9,250 bases of DNA from Prevotellaceae bacterium. Its GTDB lineage: Bacteria; Bacteroidota; Bacteroidia; Bacteroidales; Paludibacteraceae. The DNA is taken from NCBI GenBank assembly GCA_031290375.1, contig JAITNR010000046.1, forward strand, positions 1-9,250, in the 5' to 3' direction. A model generated the notes under the pieces. The model was given only the letters and a program-made list of their open reading frames with translations. It did not search any database and was not told the DNA's origin. Positions 1-6,256 of this stretch are shown here, piece after piece (positions within the stretch are counted from its first letter, which is position 1; each line of letters begins with the position of its first letter). Made by a program: the position numbers and the translations under genes.

Positions 1-84
1 TTACATGAGAATTTGCTTACAGAGCGTACAGACTTGAAAGAACCTGAAAGTACGGTTTTTAACAAAGTCTTGAAAGTATTGTAA
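1..84 (+). CDS. C-terminal end of an unrecognised protein (5' part outside window)
   Basis: Frame 1 is open from the first base to a TAA at 82-84 and encodes 27 residues ending in VFNKVLKVL. The segment is charged and hydrophilic and fits a soluble protein tail, but it carries no motif I recognise. A short hairpin (ACTGT at 89-93, TTTT loop, ACAGT at 98-102) and a strong inverted repeat at 112-144 follow the stop. That is what one expects at the end of a gene and is the main support for this call. An open frame of 28 codons could also arise by chance. Confidence 0.45.
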   Translation, partial: LHENLLTERTDLKEPESTVFNKVLKVL

Positions 85-111
85 AACAACTGTTTTTACA
101 GTCTATTGACA

Positions 112-190
112 AAGCAGGCCTTAGAAAAAAACTAAGGCCTGCTTCGTGTCGTCTCTAACACAGGCGTTAGTTTTTTCCTAAGGTTTGCTT
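112..190. repeat. Tandem pair of related hairpins, 46-bp period
   Basis: Copy 1 is a perfect 13-bp inverted repeat: AAGCAGGCCTTAG (112-124), a seven-A loop (125-131), CTAAGGCCTGCTT (132-144). Copy 2 keeps the same layout exactly 46 bp later: CAGGCGTTAG (161-170), a loop of six T and a C (171-177), CTAAGGTTTGCTT (178-190). In copy 2 the CC-to-TT change at 184-185 leaves G-T wobble pairs, so the hairpin could still form in a + strand transcript, with one internal G-G mismatch (166/182). Copy 1 may end transcription of the gene that stops at 84, but no T-tract follows, so a standard intrinsic terminator is doubtful. Confidence 0.75.
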
Positions 191-230
191 GGTTTAAAAA
201 TCCGTACCATTAATTTTTCTATTAATAATG

Positions 231-547
231 CGAATTACGGGTTGAAAATCATTTTAATAATCGTTTGTTGATGTATATACAAATCGTTTGCTCTGTTTAG
301 GGCTGAAAGCCCGATTATAATCCCAGCCCAATCGCGTAAGCGTTGGGTAGAATGTACAAAGGTGTTTTTGAGGGCTGTAAGCCCGAAATGTCGTTTGTAT
401 CCAATATTTATCAAAATTATTTCTGTTGCCATTGTTGTATATCGGGTTTTCAACCCTGAAATTTGTTTTTATATTTATACCCAAGCCTTACGGCATTGGG
501 CTGGGATATACGAGGCTTTCAGCCTCAAAATTTCAACCCGTAATTCG
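231..547. repeat. Compound inverted-repeat element with 17-bp terminal arms and six hairpins (REP/BIME- or MITE-like)
   Basis: The ends are a perfect 17-bp inverted repeat: CGAATTACGGGTTGAAA (231-247) and its complement (531-547). Inside are two inverted copies of a three-hairpin array. The left arm reads GGGCTGAAAGCCC (300-312), a CCCAA...TTGGG hairpin with a GTAA loop (327-347), then GGGCTGTAAGCCC (372-384). The right arm, read on the minus strand, has the same order and nearly the same spacing: GAGGCTGAAAGCCTC (526-512), CCCAA...TTGGG with GTAA (500-480), GGGTTGAAAACCC (456-444). The arms differ by paired substitutions that keep the stems. The left arm has about 48 extra bases (248-299). 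No transposase is present, so if mobile it would need one supplied in trans. Similarity to REP palindromes mobilised by RAYT (TnpA-REP) proteins is inferred from structure only. Confidence 0.75.
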
Positions 548-589
548 TATTGATATGAAAATCCTACGTATAACGTCCTAAAAACGTTC

Positions 590-622
590 GTCATTGCGGG
601 CAAAACATGTTCCCGCAATGAC
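590..622 (-). terminator. Possible terminator for the TPR gene transcript
   Basis: Read on the minus strand, the 11-bp perfect GC-containing stem is followed a few bases later by CGTTTTTA, giving a short T-run. It lies 67 bases past the TPR stop codon. The hairpin belongs to a dispersed repeat, so terminator activity would be secondary. No other terminator candidate is visible for this unit. Confidence 0.35.
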
Positions 623-667
623 ACGAAGCTCAAGAGCAATACGTCATTGCGAGGAACGAAGCAATCC
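590..667. repeat. GTCATTGCGAGG-type dispersed palindromic repeat
   Basis: The first part is a perfect 11-bp inverted repeat, GTCATTGCGGG (590-600) and CCCGCAATGAC (612-622), with an 11-base loop. The second part starts GTCATTGCGAGG at 643, continues GAACGAAGCAATCC to 667 and can fold through ATTGC (646-650) and GCAAT (661-665). I recognise this as the intergenic GTCATTGCGAGG...GAAGCAATCC repeat that recurs in genomes of many unrelated bacteria. It begins 22 bases beyond the stop of the TPR gene. Confidence 0.7.
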
Positions 668-688
668 GGAAATCTAAAACCTTACAAT

Positions 689-2371
689 TTATTTCTTTTT
701 TGGAAGTTTTACTTTCAACGCTTTCAATATCTCTATTGCCCGACTGTCGTTCGGGTCAATATCCAGAATTTTTTTGTTTATCTCTATCGTATTTTTTACA
801 TCATCTTTCATTATGTAATAACCGCTGTAATATCTATAAGCATCTATAACGTAGGCATTTAACTTGCCATCAGTATTGCCTGCCTCCAATTTCATCACAG
901 CTTCGTCATAATACGGTTTTGCTACGCCATCAATTTTGTCAGTTTTCTTCTTTTCATACGCATCAATCCATGAATAAGCCTTTGCTTTGCCGTAAAATCC
1001 AAGATATGACTCAGGTGCTCGCTTAATTAGACTGTCATTCGTAGCAATGGCTTTGTTGATACAGTCCATAAATTCTCTGTCATTGGCTGCAAGCTGTTCG
1101 GGCGTGAAATTTTTGTTATAAGCATCAACGGACTTGCCCGCGCTGTTGATACAGGCGTCCGAATACACATACAGGTCCATATTCAAGTAATTTGGGTTCA
1201 TCTCAAAATATTTTTCAAAATTTGGGATAGACTTTGCATATTCAAAACTCATACAATAGGCATTTGCAATTTCCTTGTACGCCTCCGGCTGCCTGTCGTT
1301 TAACGCTATCGCCTTTTGAAAATTTTCAATCGATTGAGGATAATTCTTTGCCTTCACATAATACCTTGCCATTGTCATATAATCGAGATAAATAATATCC
1401 TTCGGCTGCGTTGTAGAGATGAATTTCTGCATTTTAACCAATCCGTCCGCATAATTTTCGAGTTCATATTCGTTATACGCTTCCAAACGCCTCATAATAA
1501 CGTTGTTAGTATTGTCCTGTATTGTCTTTTTGATTTGTTCCAGCGATTTGGCATACTGCCTGTCGAAATACAATGCCTGTGCATAACGCTCATAAACAGT
1601 GGTCGGAACATTGCCAATGGCAATAACCTTTTCGTAGGCTTCAATAGCCTCTTTGCTCTTTGCCTGAGAGTTTTTTATGTCGCCCAAAATAATATAGGCA
1701 GGGATATAGTTCGGGTCAATTTTCAATACTTGATTGATGTAATCCAATGCCATATCCTTGCGGTTCATATCGTATATGCGTGCAAGTTTGATGTATGCGA
1801 GTTTGTCGTTGGCATTGAAATACAGCGCGTTTTCATATTTGGAAGTGGCATTGCTGTAGTCTTTTGCTTTCGTCTTCATATCTCCTTCGAGCAGGTATAT
1901 GCCTGAATATTCCATATTTATCTTGTGTGCCTTAGCTAATGCGTTTTCGGCATCAGCGGTTTTGTCGTAGTCGAAATATGCCTTGGCTATATTTACCTGC
2001 ACGGCGGCATCTTTTTTGGCAAGTTTTTCTGCTGCCTTAAACTGAGTTTCAGCACCTTTTGGATTGTCGTTTTTCAGTTCTATCCTGCCCATTCCAATGT
2101 AGCCGTAAGGTGATTTTGCATCGGCGGCTACTGCCTGTCGAAAAAAATATTGTGCAGAATCGCTTTTTTCATTATCATAAATCAACCCCAGATAGTAGTT
2201 TTTTTCTGCCTCATCGGTTGCTGACGCAGTTTTTTGTTTTACAAAAAACTCTTTTGCTGCATCTGTTAAACCTGCATTGTAATATTCCACACCTTTGTCA
2301 TTCACTCCTGCAAAGGCAAACAGACAAGGCAGAAGTCCCGTCAATAAAAATTGAAATTTCCTTTTTAACAT
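689..2371 (-). CDS. Exported tetratricopeptide-repeat protein
   Basis: The 560-residue product starts with a signal peptide: Lys/Arg at 3-5, a hydrophobic core at about 8-19, and a likely cut after the AFA near residue 21. The rest is almost wholly helical TPR repeats, roughly a dozen, running to the C-terminus. Examples are the repeat with AYIKLARIYDMNRKDMALDY near 193-212 and the last one ending in LDIDPNDSRAIEILKAL. No enzymatic domain is visible, so it is probably a periplasmic scaffold or assembly partner. It starts 67 bp after the PstS-like gene on the same strand and is likely co-transcribed with it. PstS-like and TPR genes are often neighbours in Bacteroidetes, there usually close to TonB/ExbB/ExbD genes, which are not in this window. 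The partner is unknown. A chain of TPRs beginning soon after the signal peptide argues against a SusD-type lipoprotein. Confidence 0.9.
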   Translation of the reverse strand: MLKRKFQFLLTGLLPCLFAFAGVNDKGVEYYNAGLTDAAKEFFVKQKTASATDEAEKNYYLGLIYDNEKSDSAQYFFRQAVAADAKSPYGYIGMGRIELKNDNPKGAETQFKAAEKLAKKDAAVQVNIAKAYFDYDKTADAENALAKAHKINMEYSGIYLLEGDMKTKAKDYSNATSKYENALYFNANDKLAYIKLARIYDMNRKDMALDYINQVLKIDPNYIPAYIILGDIKNSQAKSKEAIEAYEKVIAIGNVPTTVYERYAQALYFDRQYAKSLEQIKKTIQDNTNNVIMRRLEAYNEYELENYADGLVKMQKFISTTQPKDIIYLDYMTMARYYVKAKNYPQSIENFQKAIALNDRQPEAYKEIANAYCMSFEYAKSIPNFEKYFEMNPNYLNMDLYVYSDACINSAGKSVDAYNKNFTPEQLAANDREFMDCINKAIATNDSLIKRAPESYLGFYGKAKAYSWIDAYEKKKTDKIDGVAKPYYDEAVMKLEAGNTDGKLNAYVIDAYRYYSGYYIMKDDVKNTIEINKKILDIDPNDSRAIEILKALKVKLPKKK

Positions 2372-2438
2372 AATTTGTTTTGGGTATTAGTTAGATATTA
2401 ATATTTGTATTCAAGATTAAATAACTTTCGGTTGTTAC

Positions 2439-3395
2439 TCATTTTTCTCCCCACTGTGTCCATGTGTTTTGGGCGTCAGTTATTGGCATCAGACCTGCTT
2501 TTAGCACCACCTTTTGCCCTACTTCCTGTGTCAGAAAAAAGCAGAAACCTTTGGGTAGCCCTTCTCTTGTTTCTGCAAGAAGTACGTAAATCGGTCGCCA
2601 CAACGGATATTGCTCTTTGTTCAAATCGCCTGCGTATGGCAAAAAACTGTTTTGTCCGGTTGCTTTTTCTTCTTTGCTTATCCAAACAAAACGAACTTTT
2701 TGAGCGGCTTGTTCGTAATTTTTAGATGTTTCGTTGCCTAATTGGTTTAATCCCACAACCGCTATTGCATTGGGAGTTTTGGCAATTTTTTCAAAAAGTT
2801 CTTCGGTGTTGTTTGTTGCATAAAGGTACTTTGATATTTTTTTGGTGCCTGATGTTAAAGAATCAACAACATAACGCAATACACTTGACTCGTTGTTGTT
2901 GAAAAACACCCGAATAGTATCAAGTGGCGAATCAGGATTGAGCTGCTTCCAGGTTACTGTTTCTCCTTTGAGAATTTTGGTTAGCTCGCTGATGCTGAAA
3001 AGCGTATCCCTGTTACTCTTGTTGGCAATAATGGCGATACCTTCAAAGGCGAAAATATATTTTCTTATAATTCTGTTTTTGGGGAACTTTGCCTTTTCTG
3101 CGGCATTCAGGTCGCGGGAAACAATGGCAAGTCTTACCGAATCGTCAATGAGCATCTTTATTGCGTTATCCTCTGAAGTGTAACGAGGAAAAACAAATGC
3201 CTCAGGGTTGTGCACCGAAAAAACCTCAACCTCCGATGCAATGATATTTTGGAAGTTTTCGGCACAGGCAATTTCTATTATCCCTGAGGTGAGCGTGTTC
3301 TCGGGCTGTTTCTTATCTTTACAGGAAAACAGGAAAAAAAGGCAGAGCAGAAAACAGAATGATATTTTTGTTGCAAACTTCATTTTATATATCAT
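2439..3395 (-). CDS. PstS-like substrate-binding lipoprotein
   Basis: The product has 318 residues with a lipoprotein signal: a hydrophobic stretch 11-23 and the lipobox LFSC with Cys25. The mature part has the type II periplasmic-binding fold of the PstS-like family. Recognisable blocks are the early IEIACAENF strand (40-48), a hinge segment FFNNNESSVLRYV (164-176), the PNAIAVVGLNQLG block (208-220) and the C-terminal YPLWRPIYV...FLTQEVGQKVVLKAGLMP region (263-304). The classic phosphate-loop GSGT motif of high-affinity PstS is not seen, so the ligand is uncertain. No pstC, pstA, pstB or phoU lies nearby. The protein probably serves an envelope system with its TPR neighbour rather than a standard Pst importer. 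It begins 6 bp after the outer-membrane gene, so the two are clearly co-transcribed. A start at Met5 (3383) would give a tidier signal peptide and is equally possible. Confidence 0.85.
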   Translation of the reverse strand: MIYKMKFATKISFCFLLCLFFLFSCKDKKQPENTLTSGIIEIACAENFQNIIASEVEVFSVHNPEAFVFPRYTSEDNAIKMLIDDSVRLAIVSRDLNAAEKAKFPKNRIIRKYIFAFEGIAIIANKSNRDTLFSISELTKILKGETVTWKQLNPDSPLDTIRVFFNNNESSVLRYVVDSLTSGTKKISKYLYATNNTEELFEKIAKTPNAIAVVGLNQLGNETSKNYEQAAQKVRFVWISKEEKATGQNSFLPYAGDLNKEQYPLWRPIYVLLAETREGLPKGFCFFLTQEVGQKVVLKAGLMPITDAQNTWTQWGEK

Positions 3396-3401
3396 TTACT
3401 A

Positions 3402-3983
3402 TTAAAACAGGTATTTTACAGCCAAACCAAAATCCCAAAGTCCCGGAGTGTGAAAATTGATTTTCATACGCTTTTGGGGATCTACCTTTACTGCATCATT
3501 CTCAATTATCCCTTTTTTGCCCAAATCAAAACCAATCAAAGGTCTGTAATCCAAAGAGAGAATTACAGGAGTAGTGTTGAACTTGTACTCTATGCCTATT
3601 TGTCCTGCAACTCCCATAAAAAAGTACCTTCTGGCACAATCTCTGTTGGCGTATTTGAAGGCATAATCGGGGTCTTCTTTTTCCCAAAAACGCGGGTACC
3701 AATCGTTGTTGCCCCAATTGAAGCCCAGTCCGACACCAAAACCGCCGTAAGTGGAAAACGGGCTGTTCCCGTTACTCATCCAGTTGTAAGTAACGGTAGC
3801 CTGAAGCCCTTGAAAATAGAATGACCCCATATCAATCTGAATAATATTTACCTCGTTTCCACCAACATAGTGTTGATAGGAGAGTTCCTGATTACCACCC
3901 AGTCTCAAGCCTATAGAGCGTGGCTGAGCACTCAAACAACAAGGCAAAACGCCTATCAGTGTAAAAAAAATGATTTTCTTCAT
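3402..3983 (-). CDS. Small outer-membrane beta-barrel protein, function unknown
   Basis: The 193-residue product has a clear signal peptide (MKK, a hydrophobic stretch to about residue 18, a cut near SAQ at 18-20). The mature part is rich in Gly and aromatic residues with alternating strands, such as GGFGVGLGFNW and PVILSLDYRPLIGFDLG. It ends LAVKYLF, a last strand with terminal Phe typical of substrates of the BAM outer-membrane assembly machine. The length suits an eight-stranded barrel. The DYRP(L)IG pattern recurs in small Bacteroidetes outer-membrane proteins. It is first in the likely unit with the PstS-like and TPR genes, which points to a shared envelope role. A -7 promoter box lies 48 bases before its ATG. 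I cannot assign a ligand or activity. Confidence 0.8.
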   Translation of the reverse strand: MKKIIFFTLIGVLPCCLSAQPRSIGLRLGGNQELSYQHYVGGNEVNIIQIDMGSFYFQGLQATVTYNWMSNGNSPFSTYGGFGVGLGFNWGNNDWYPRFWEKEDPDYAFKYANRDCARRYFFMGVAGQIGIEYKFNTTPVILSLDYRPLIGFDLGKKGIIENDAVKVDPQKRMKINFHTPGLWDFGLAVKYLF

Positions 3984-4030
3984 AAATTTTTCGTAGCATT
4001 CTATTGGTTCATACCATAAAATATTGTCTG

Positions 4031-4038
4031 CAAAGTTA
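4031..4038 (-). promoter_or_regulatory. -7 promoter box for the outer-membrane/PstS-like/TPR unit
   Basis: The minus strand reads TAACTTTG, an exact match to the Bacteroidetes -7 consensus TAnnTTTG, about 48 bases before the ATG at 3983. No TTTG is found at the usual -33 distance, so only half of the promoter is supported. Confidence 0.55.
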
Positions 4039-4155
4039 GTAAATTTTCCGTAATTATGAATACACCTGTCAGTTGAAATTGCACCTGAACTCCTAATCCC
4101 AATTCATTGCCTACATTATTCACAATTTTTAACTCATTTGTTGTCAAAAAAATAT

Positions 4156-4163
4156 TAACTTTG
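4156..4163 (+). promoter_or_regulatory. -7 promoter box for the DUF2582 gene
   Basis: TAACTTTG matches the Bacteroidetes -7 consensus and lies 27 bases before the ATG at 4191. A TTTG at 4137-4140 is a possible -33 element, but the 15-base spacer is shorter than the usual 19-21. The box is identical to the divergent one at 4031-4038. Confidence 0.6.
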
Positions 4164-4190
4164 TAGCATTACTAATAAAAAATAACAGCG

Positions 4191-4385
4191 ATGAAAGAAA
4201 AAATAGGAATAAATGCAGGCATAGTTTGGAACGCCCTTCTGGTCAGCAGTTTGGATATTAAAATGCTAAAACATAACACTAAGTTATCGGAAAAAGATTT
4301 GTATACCGCACTCGGCTGGTTGGCTCGTGAGGACAAACTCTATTTCGTGGAGACAAATAAGGAATTGATAGTTGGTTTGGCATAA
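4191..4385 (+). CDS. DUF2582-family winged helix-turn-helix protein
   Basis: The 64-residue product matches the small winged-helix family DUF2582 (PF10771), which is common in Bacteroidales. The start (IGINAGIVWNAL) forms the first helix. The middle (KLSEKDLYTALGWLAREDKL, 32-51) has the helix-turn-helix pattern, with the recognition-helix motif DLYTALGWLAREDK. The end (LYFVETNKELIVGL) forms the beta wing. The length is right for the family, so it is complete. DNA binding is likely from the fold but no target is known. It stands alone between a -7 promoter box 27 bases upstream and a strong terminator 23 bases past its stop, and so is monocistronic. The leader is A-rich without a Shine-Dalgarno motif, as is normal for this phylum. 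Confidence 0.85.
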   Translation: MKEKIGINAGIVWNALLVSSLDIKMLKHNTKLSEKDLYTALGWLAREDKLYFVETNKELIVGLA

Positions 4386-4407
4386 ATAGGTTGAAAAGCA
4401 GTGATTA

Positions 4408-4444
4408 AAAGAAAGGCTTTCGGAATTGCCGAGAGCCTTTCTTT
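4408..4444. terminator. Bidirectional intrinsic terminator
   Basis: AAAGAAAGGCTTTCGG (4408-4423) pairs with the complementary arm 4429-4444 through 16 base pairs with one G-T wobble and a five-base loop. The + strand continues into a T-rich stretch and the minus strand into TTTTAATC. It lies between the convergent DUF2582 and ilvE genes and can end both transcripts. Downstream, two direct copies of TTTTCGGAA (4458-4466 and 4489-4497) flank a small GCTTA/TAAGC hairpin of unknown role. Confidence 0.85.
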
Positions 4445-4505
4445 ATTGGTGTTGATATTTTCGGAACTTGCTTACTGTGGATAAGCAGTTTTCGGAATAT
4501 ACCTG

Positions 4506-5528
4506 TTAAACTTCAACAAATGTGTTCCAGCCGAATGTATCGGGTTGTTCTCCATATTGAATACCTCTGAGATAGTTGTAAAGCACAGTTGATTTTTCAC
4601 CCGGTTTGCCGTCTTTTGAAAAAATATACGCTTTGCCTGTGTCTATGTCGTCAATCCGTTCAATCGGGCTGATAACCGCTGCTGTACCGCAGGCTCCTGC
4701 CTCATCAAATTCGCTTAACTCATCAACAAGGATGTGCCGTTTTTCAACTTTCATACCAAGAAGTTCTGCAATCTTGGAGAGCGAGACGTTTGTAATAGAT
4801 GGCAAAACAGAGTCGGACTTGGGCGTGATGTAGGTGTTCCCCTTAATTGCAAAAAAGTTAGCCGCAGAGCATTCGTCTATATATTTTTTCTCTTTTGAGT
4901 CAAGATAGAAAGCCGATGAATAGCCGAGTTCATGAGCTTTTTCGCTTGCCGACAGACCCGCCGCGTAATTACCGCCAACCTTGATGTTGCCTGTGCCGAG
5001 CGGTGCTGCCCTGTCATATTGGCGACTTAGCATAAACGGAGTAGTCTGAAATCCACCCTTGAAATATGGACCGACAGGTGTTACAAATACGATGAACTCA
5101 TAATCCTTTGCCGGACGTACGCCGACTAATGGTGTAGTGCCAAAAATCACGGGACGGATATAGAGCGATGCCCCTGTTTCGTAAGGCGGAATGTAGTCTT
5201 TGTTCAACTCCACTGCCCTAATCACCGCTTCGGTGAATTTGTCAATCGGTAATTTGGGCATTTTTATGCCATTGCACGAACTTTGCATCCGCTTTGCATT
5301 CTCCTCTATCCTGAAAATACGCACTTTGCCATCAACTCCGCGAAATGCCTTCAATCCTTCAAATGCCTCCTGCGCATAATGCAACACAGCAGCCGAAATA
5401 TGAAGATTAATAGTTGCTTCCCTGTGAACGGTTAATTCTCCCCATTCACCGTTTTTATACTCGCAACGTATGTTGCAGTCCGTTGGCACATAGCCAAATA
5501 CGAGATTTTTCCAATCTATTTCTACCAT
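4506..5528 (-). CDS. ilvE: Branched-chain amino acid aminotransferase
   Basis: This fold-type IV PLP enzyme (EC 2.6.1.42) moves the amino group between leucine, isoleucine or valine and 2-oxoglutarate, the last step of their synthesis and the first of their breakdown. The 340-residue length is usual for this BCAT subgroup. Visible blocks are YAQEAFEGLKAFRG (51-64), the substrate-side SLYIRPVIFGT (121-131), the PLP lysine Lys183 in GTGNIKVGGNYAAG, the conserved Glu219 in YIDECSAANFF, and GACGTAAVISPIERI (278-292), which contacts the cofactor phosphate and substrate. It is cytoplasmic. It is last in a co-directional series, starting 48 bp after the WbqC-like gene across an AT-rich gap in which I see no good promoter match. 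An Lrp/AsnC regulator heads the same series. It ends facing the bidirectional terminator. Confidence 0.95.
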   Translation of the reverse strand: MVEIDWKNLVFGYVPTDCNIRCEYKNGEWGELTVHREATINLHISAAVLHYAQEAFEGLKAFRGVDGKVRIFRIEENAKRMQSSCNGIKMPKLPIDKFTEAVIRAVELNKDYIPPYETGASLYIRPVIFGTTPLVGVRPAKDYEFIVFVTPVGPYFKGGFQTTPFMLSRQYDRAAPLGTGNIKVGGNYAAGLSASEKAHELGYSSAFYLDSKEKKYIDECSAANFFAIKGNTYITPKSDSVLPSITNVSLSKIAELLGMKVEKRHILVDELSEFDEAGACGTAAVISPIERIDDIDTGKAYIFSKDGKPGEKSTVLYNYLRGIQYGEQPDTFGWNTFVEV

Positions 5529-5576
5529 AATCTATTTTTATTTTTTTTAATTAATTTTGGTTTCAGAGTTTAGTAA

Positions 5577-6209
5577 TCAATTTCCGATTGACTTCAACAA
5601 GTAAATTCTCGCTTCGTTTCCCATATTAAAGAGCAAATCAAAGACGCTTAGATTTTCCATAAAGCCCAATTTTACAGAGAAAACCTGATAATATTCTTTC
5701 TTTAAATTCTTTGGCAAATTTAATATTTTTTTTTTAGGCAACAGCACTTCTCTCAAATCAAAATTGCTGTTTTCAAAACTTTTTTTATATGTAGTTGATA
5801 ATGAAATATTCAAATTTTGATAATTGAGCAATTGCAGAATTTTATCTTGCAAATTTATGTTAAAATCTACTAAATAAACAAATTTCTGCCGGTACAGTTC
5901 CGACAATTCGTCCGCATAATACTCAAAAAACGGAGAAGAACGATAGGCACTTTGCAATGCCCTAAAATGCAATGTCTGCCAATCGAAGTGATTGGAAATC
6001 TTCACATCTTTGGTAAGTGTTTTTCCTTGATTTTCAACGGGTATAATCAGGGGCATTACGCCGTTTGAAACGGCTATATTGCACCTGTTTGCATACGTCT
6101 GCTTTTGATAAGTGCCATAAATCTCTATCTCACAGAAAAAATTCACCAAACAGTAGTAGTATGCTATCGGTGCAGCGTACGCGAGGGGCAGGCAAATCGT
6201 TTGTGTCAT
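5577..6209 (-). CDS. WbqC-like family protein
   Basis: The 210-residue product belongs to the WbqC-like family (PF08889), named after a gene in an O-antigen cluster but of unproven biochemistry. Recognised features are PLAYAAPIAYYYCLVN near the start, YQKQTYANRCNIAVSNG (34-50), the PLIIPVENQGKTLTKDVKIS block (53-72), WQTLHFRALQSAYRSSPFFEYY (77-98), and the diagnostic C-terminal FMENLSVFDLLFNMGNEARIYL (183-204). The length is normal for Bacteroidetes members. It lies between the Sir2 gene (47 bp upstream) and ilvE (48 bp downstream), with no sugar genes around, so an O-antigen role is not supported here. The middle of the gene is very AT-rich. A run of ten A in the coding strand (T10 at 5726-5735) encodes the three lysines of LLPKKKIL and is a possible slippage site. 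Confidence 0.85.
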   Translation of the reverse strand: MTQTICLPLAYAAPIAYYYCLVNFFCEIEIYGTYQKQTYANRCNIAVSNGVMPLIIPVENQGKTLTKDVKISNHFDWQTLHFRALQSAYRSSPFFEYYADELSELYRQKFVYLVDFNINLQDKILQLLNYQNLNISLSTTYKKSFENSNFDLREVLLPKKKILNLPKNLKKEYYQVFSVKLGFMENLSVFDLLFNMGNEARIYLLKSIGN

Positions 6210-6256
6210 AAATAAAGAATTATCCTGCTTTCCCTGTAGATGCTTTTTCTAAAAAA

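Larger units (their letters stand above)
85..688. other. Gene-free, repeat-rich intergenic region
   Basis: I see no credible coding sequence in these 604 bases. The short open frames here run straight through palindromes and have no family resemblance. The region holds a tandem hairpin pair at 112-190, a compound inverted-repeat element at 231-547 and a dispersed-type repeat at 590-667, separated by short AT-rich spacers. It lies between the end of a + strand gene and the end of a minus strand gene, so it is a convergent gap. Inserted elements do little harm in such a place. Confidence 0.8.

Noticed and set aside
300..526. CRISPR-like array
   Set aside because: The repeated units are short hairpins arranged as two inverted copies, not direct repeats with unique spacers of equal length, and no cas genes are present.
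235..553. Open frames of 63-76 codons on both strands through the repeat element
   Set aside because: They are made of palindromic repeat sequence, overlap each other, lack promoters and show no protein family features.
1316..1906. 196-codon + strand open frame
   Set aside because: It lies antisense within the TPR gene, whose repeats and signal peptide clearly mark the real frame.
2372..2438. Separate promoter for the TPR gene
   Set aside because: The best match on the minus strand, TAATCTTG, deviates from the -7 consensus and has no -33 partner, so co-transcription with the upstream gene is simpler.
2439..3395. Assignment as the phosphate-uptake protein PstS proper
   Set aside because: The GSGT-type phosphate motif and the pstCAB/phoU genes are absent, so only a PstS-like family call is supported.
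5577..6209. O-antigen or capsule biosynthesis locus suggested by the WbqC name
   Set aside because: No glycosyltransferase, sugar nucleotide or transport genes lie nearby, and the family is found widely outside such clusters.
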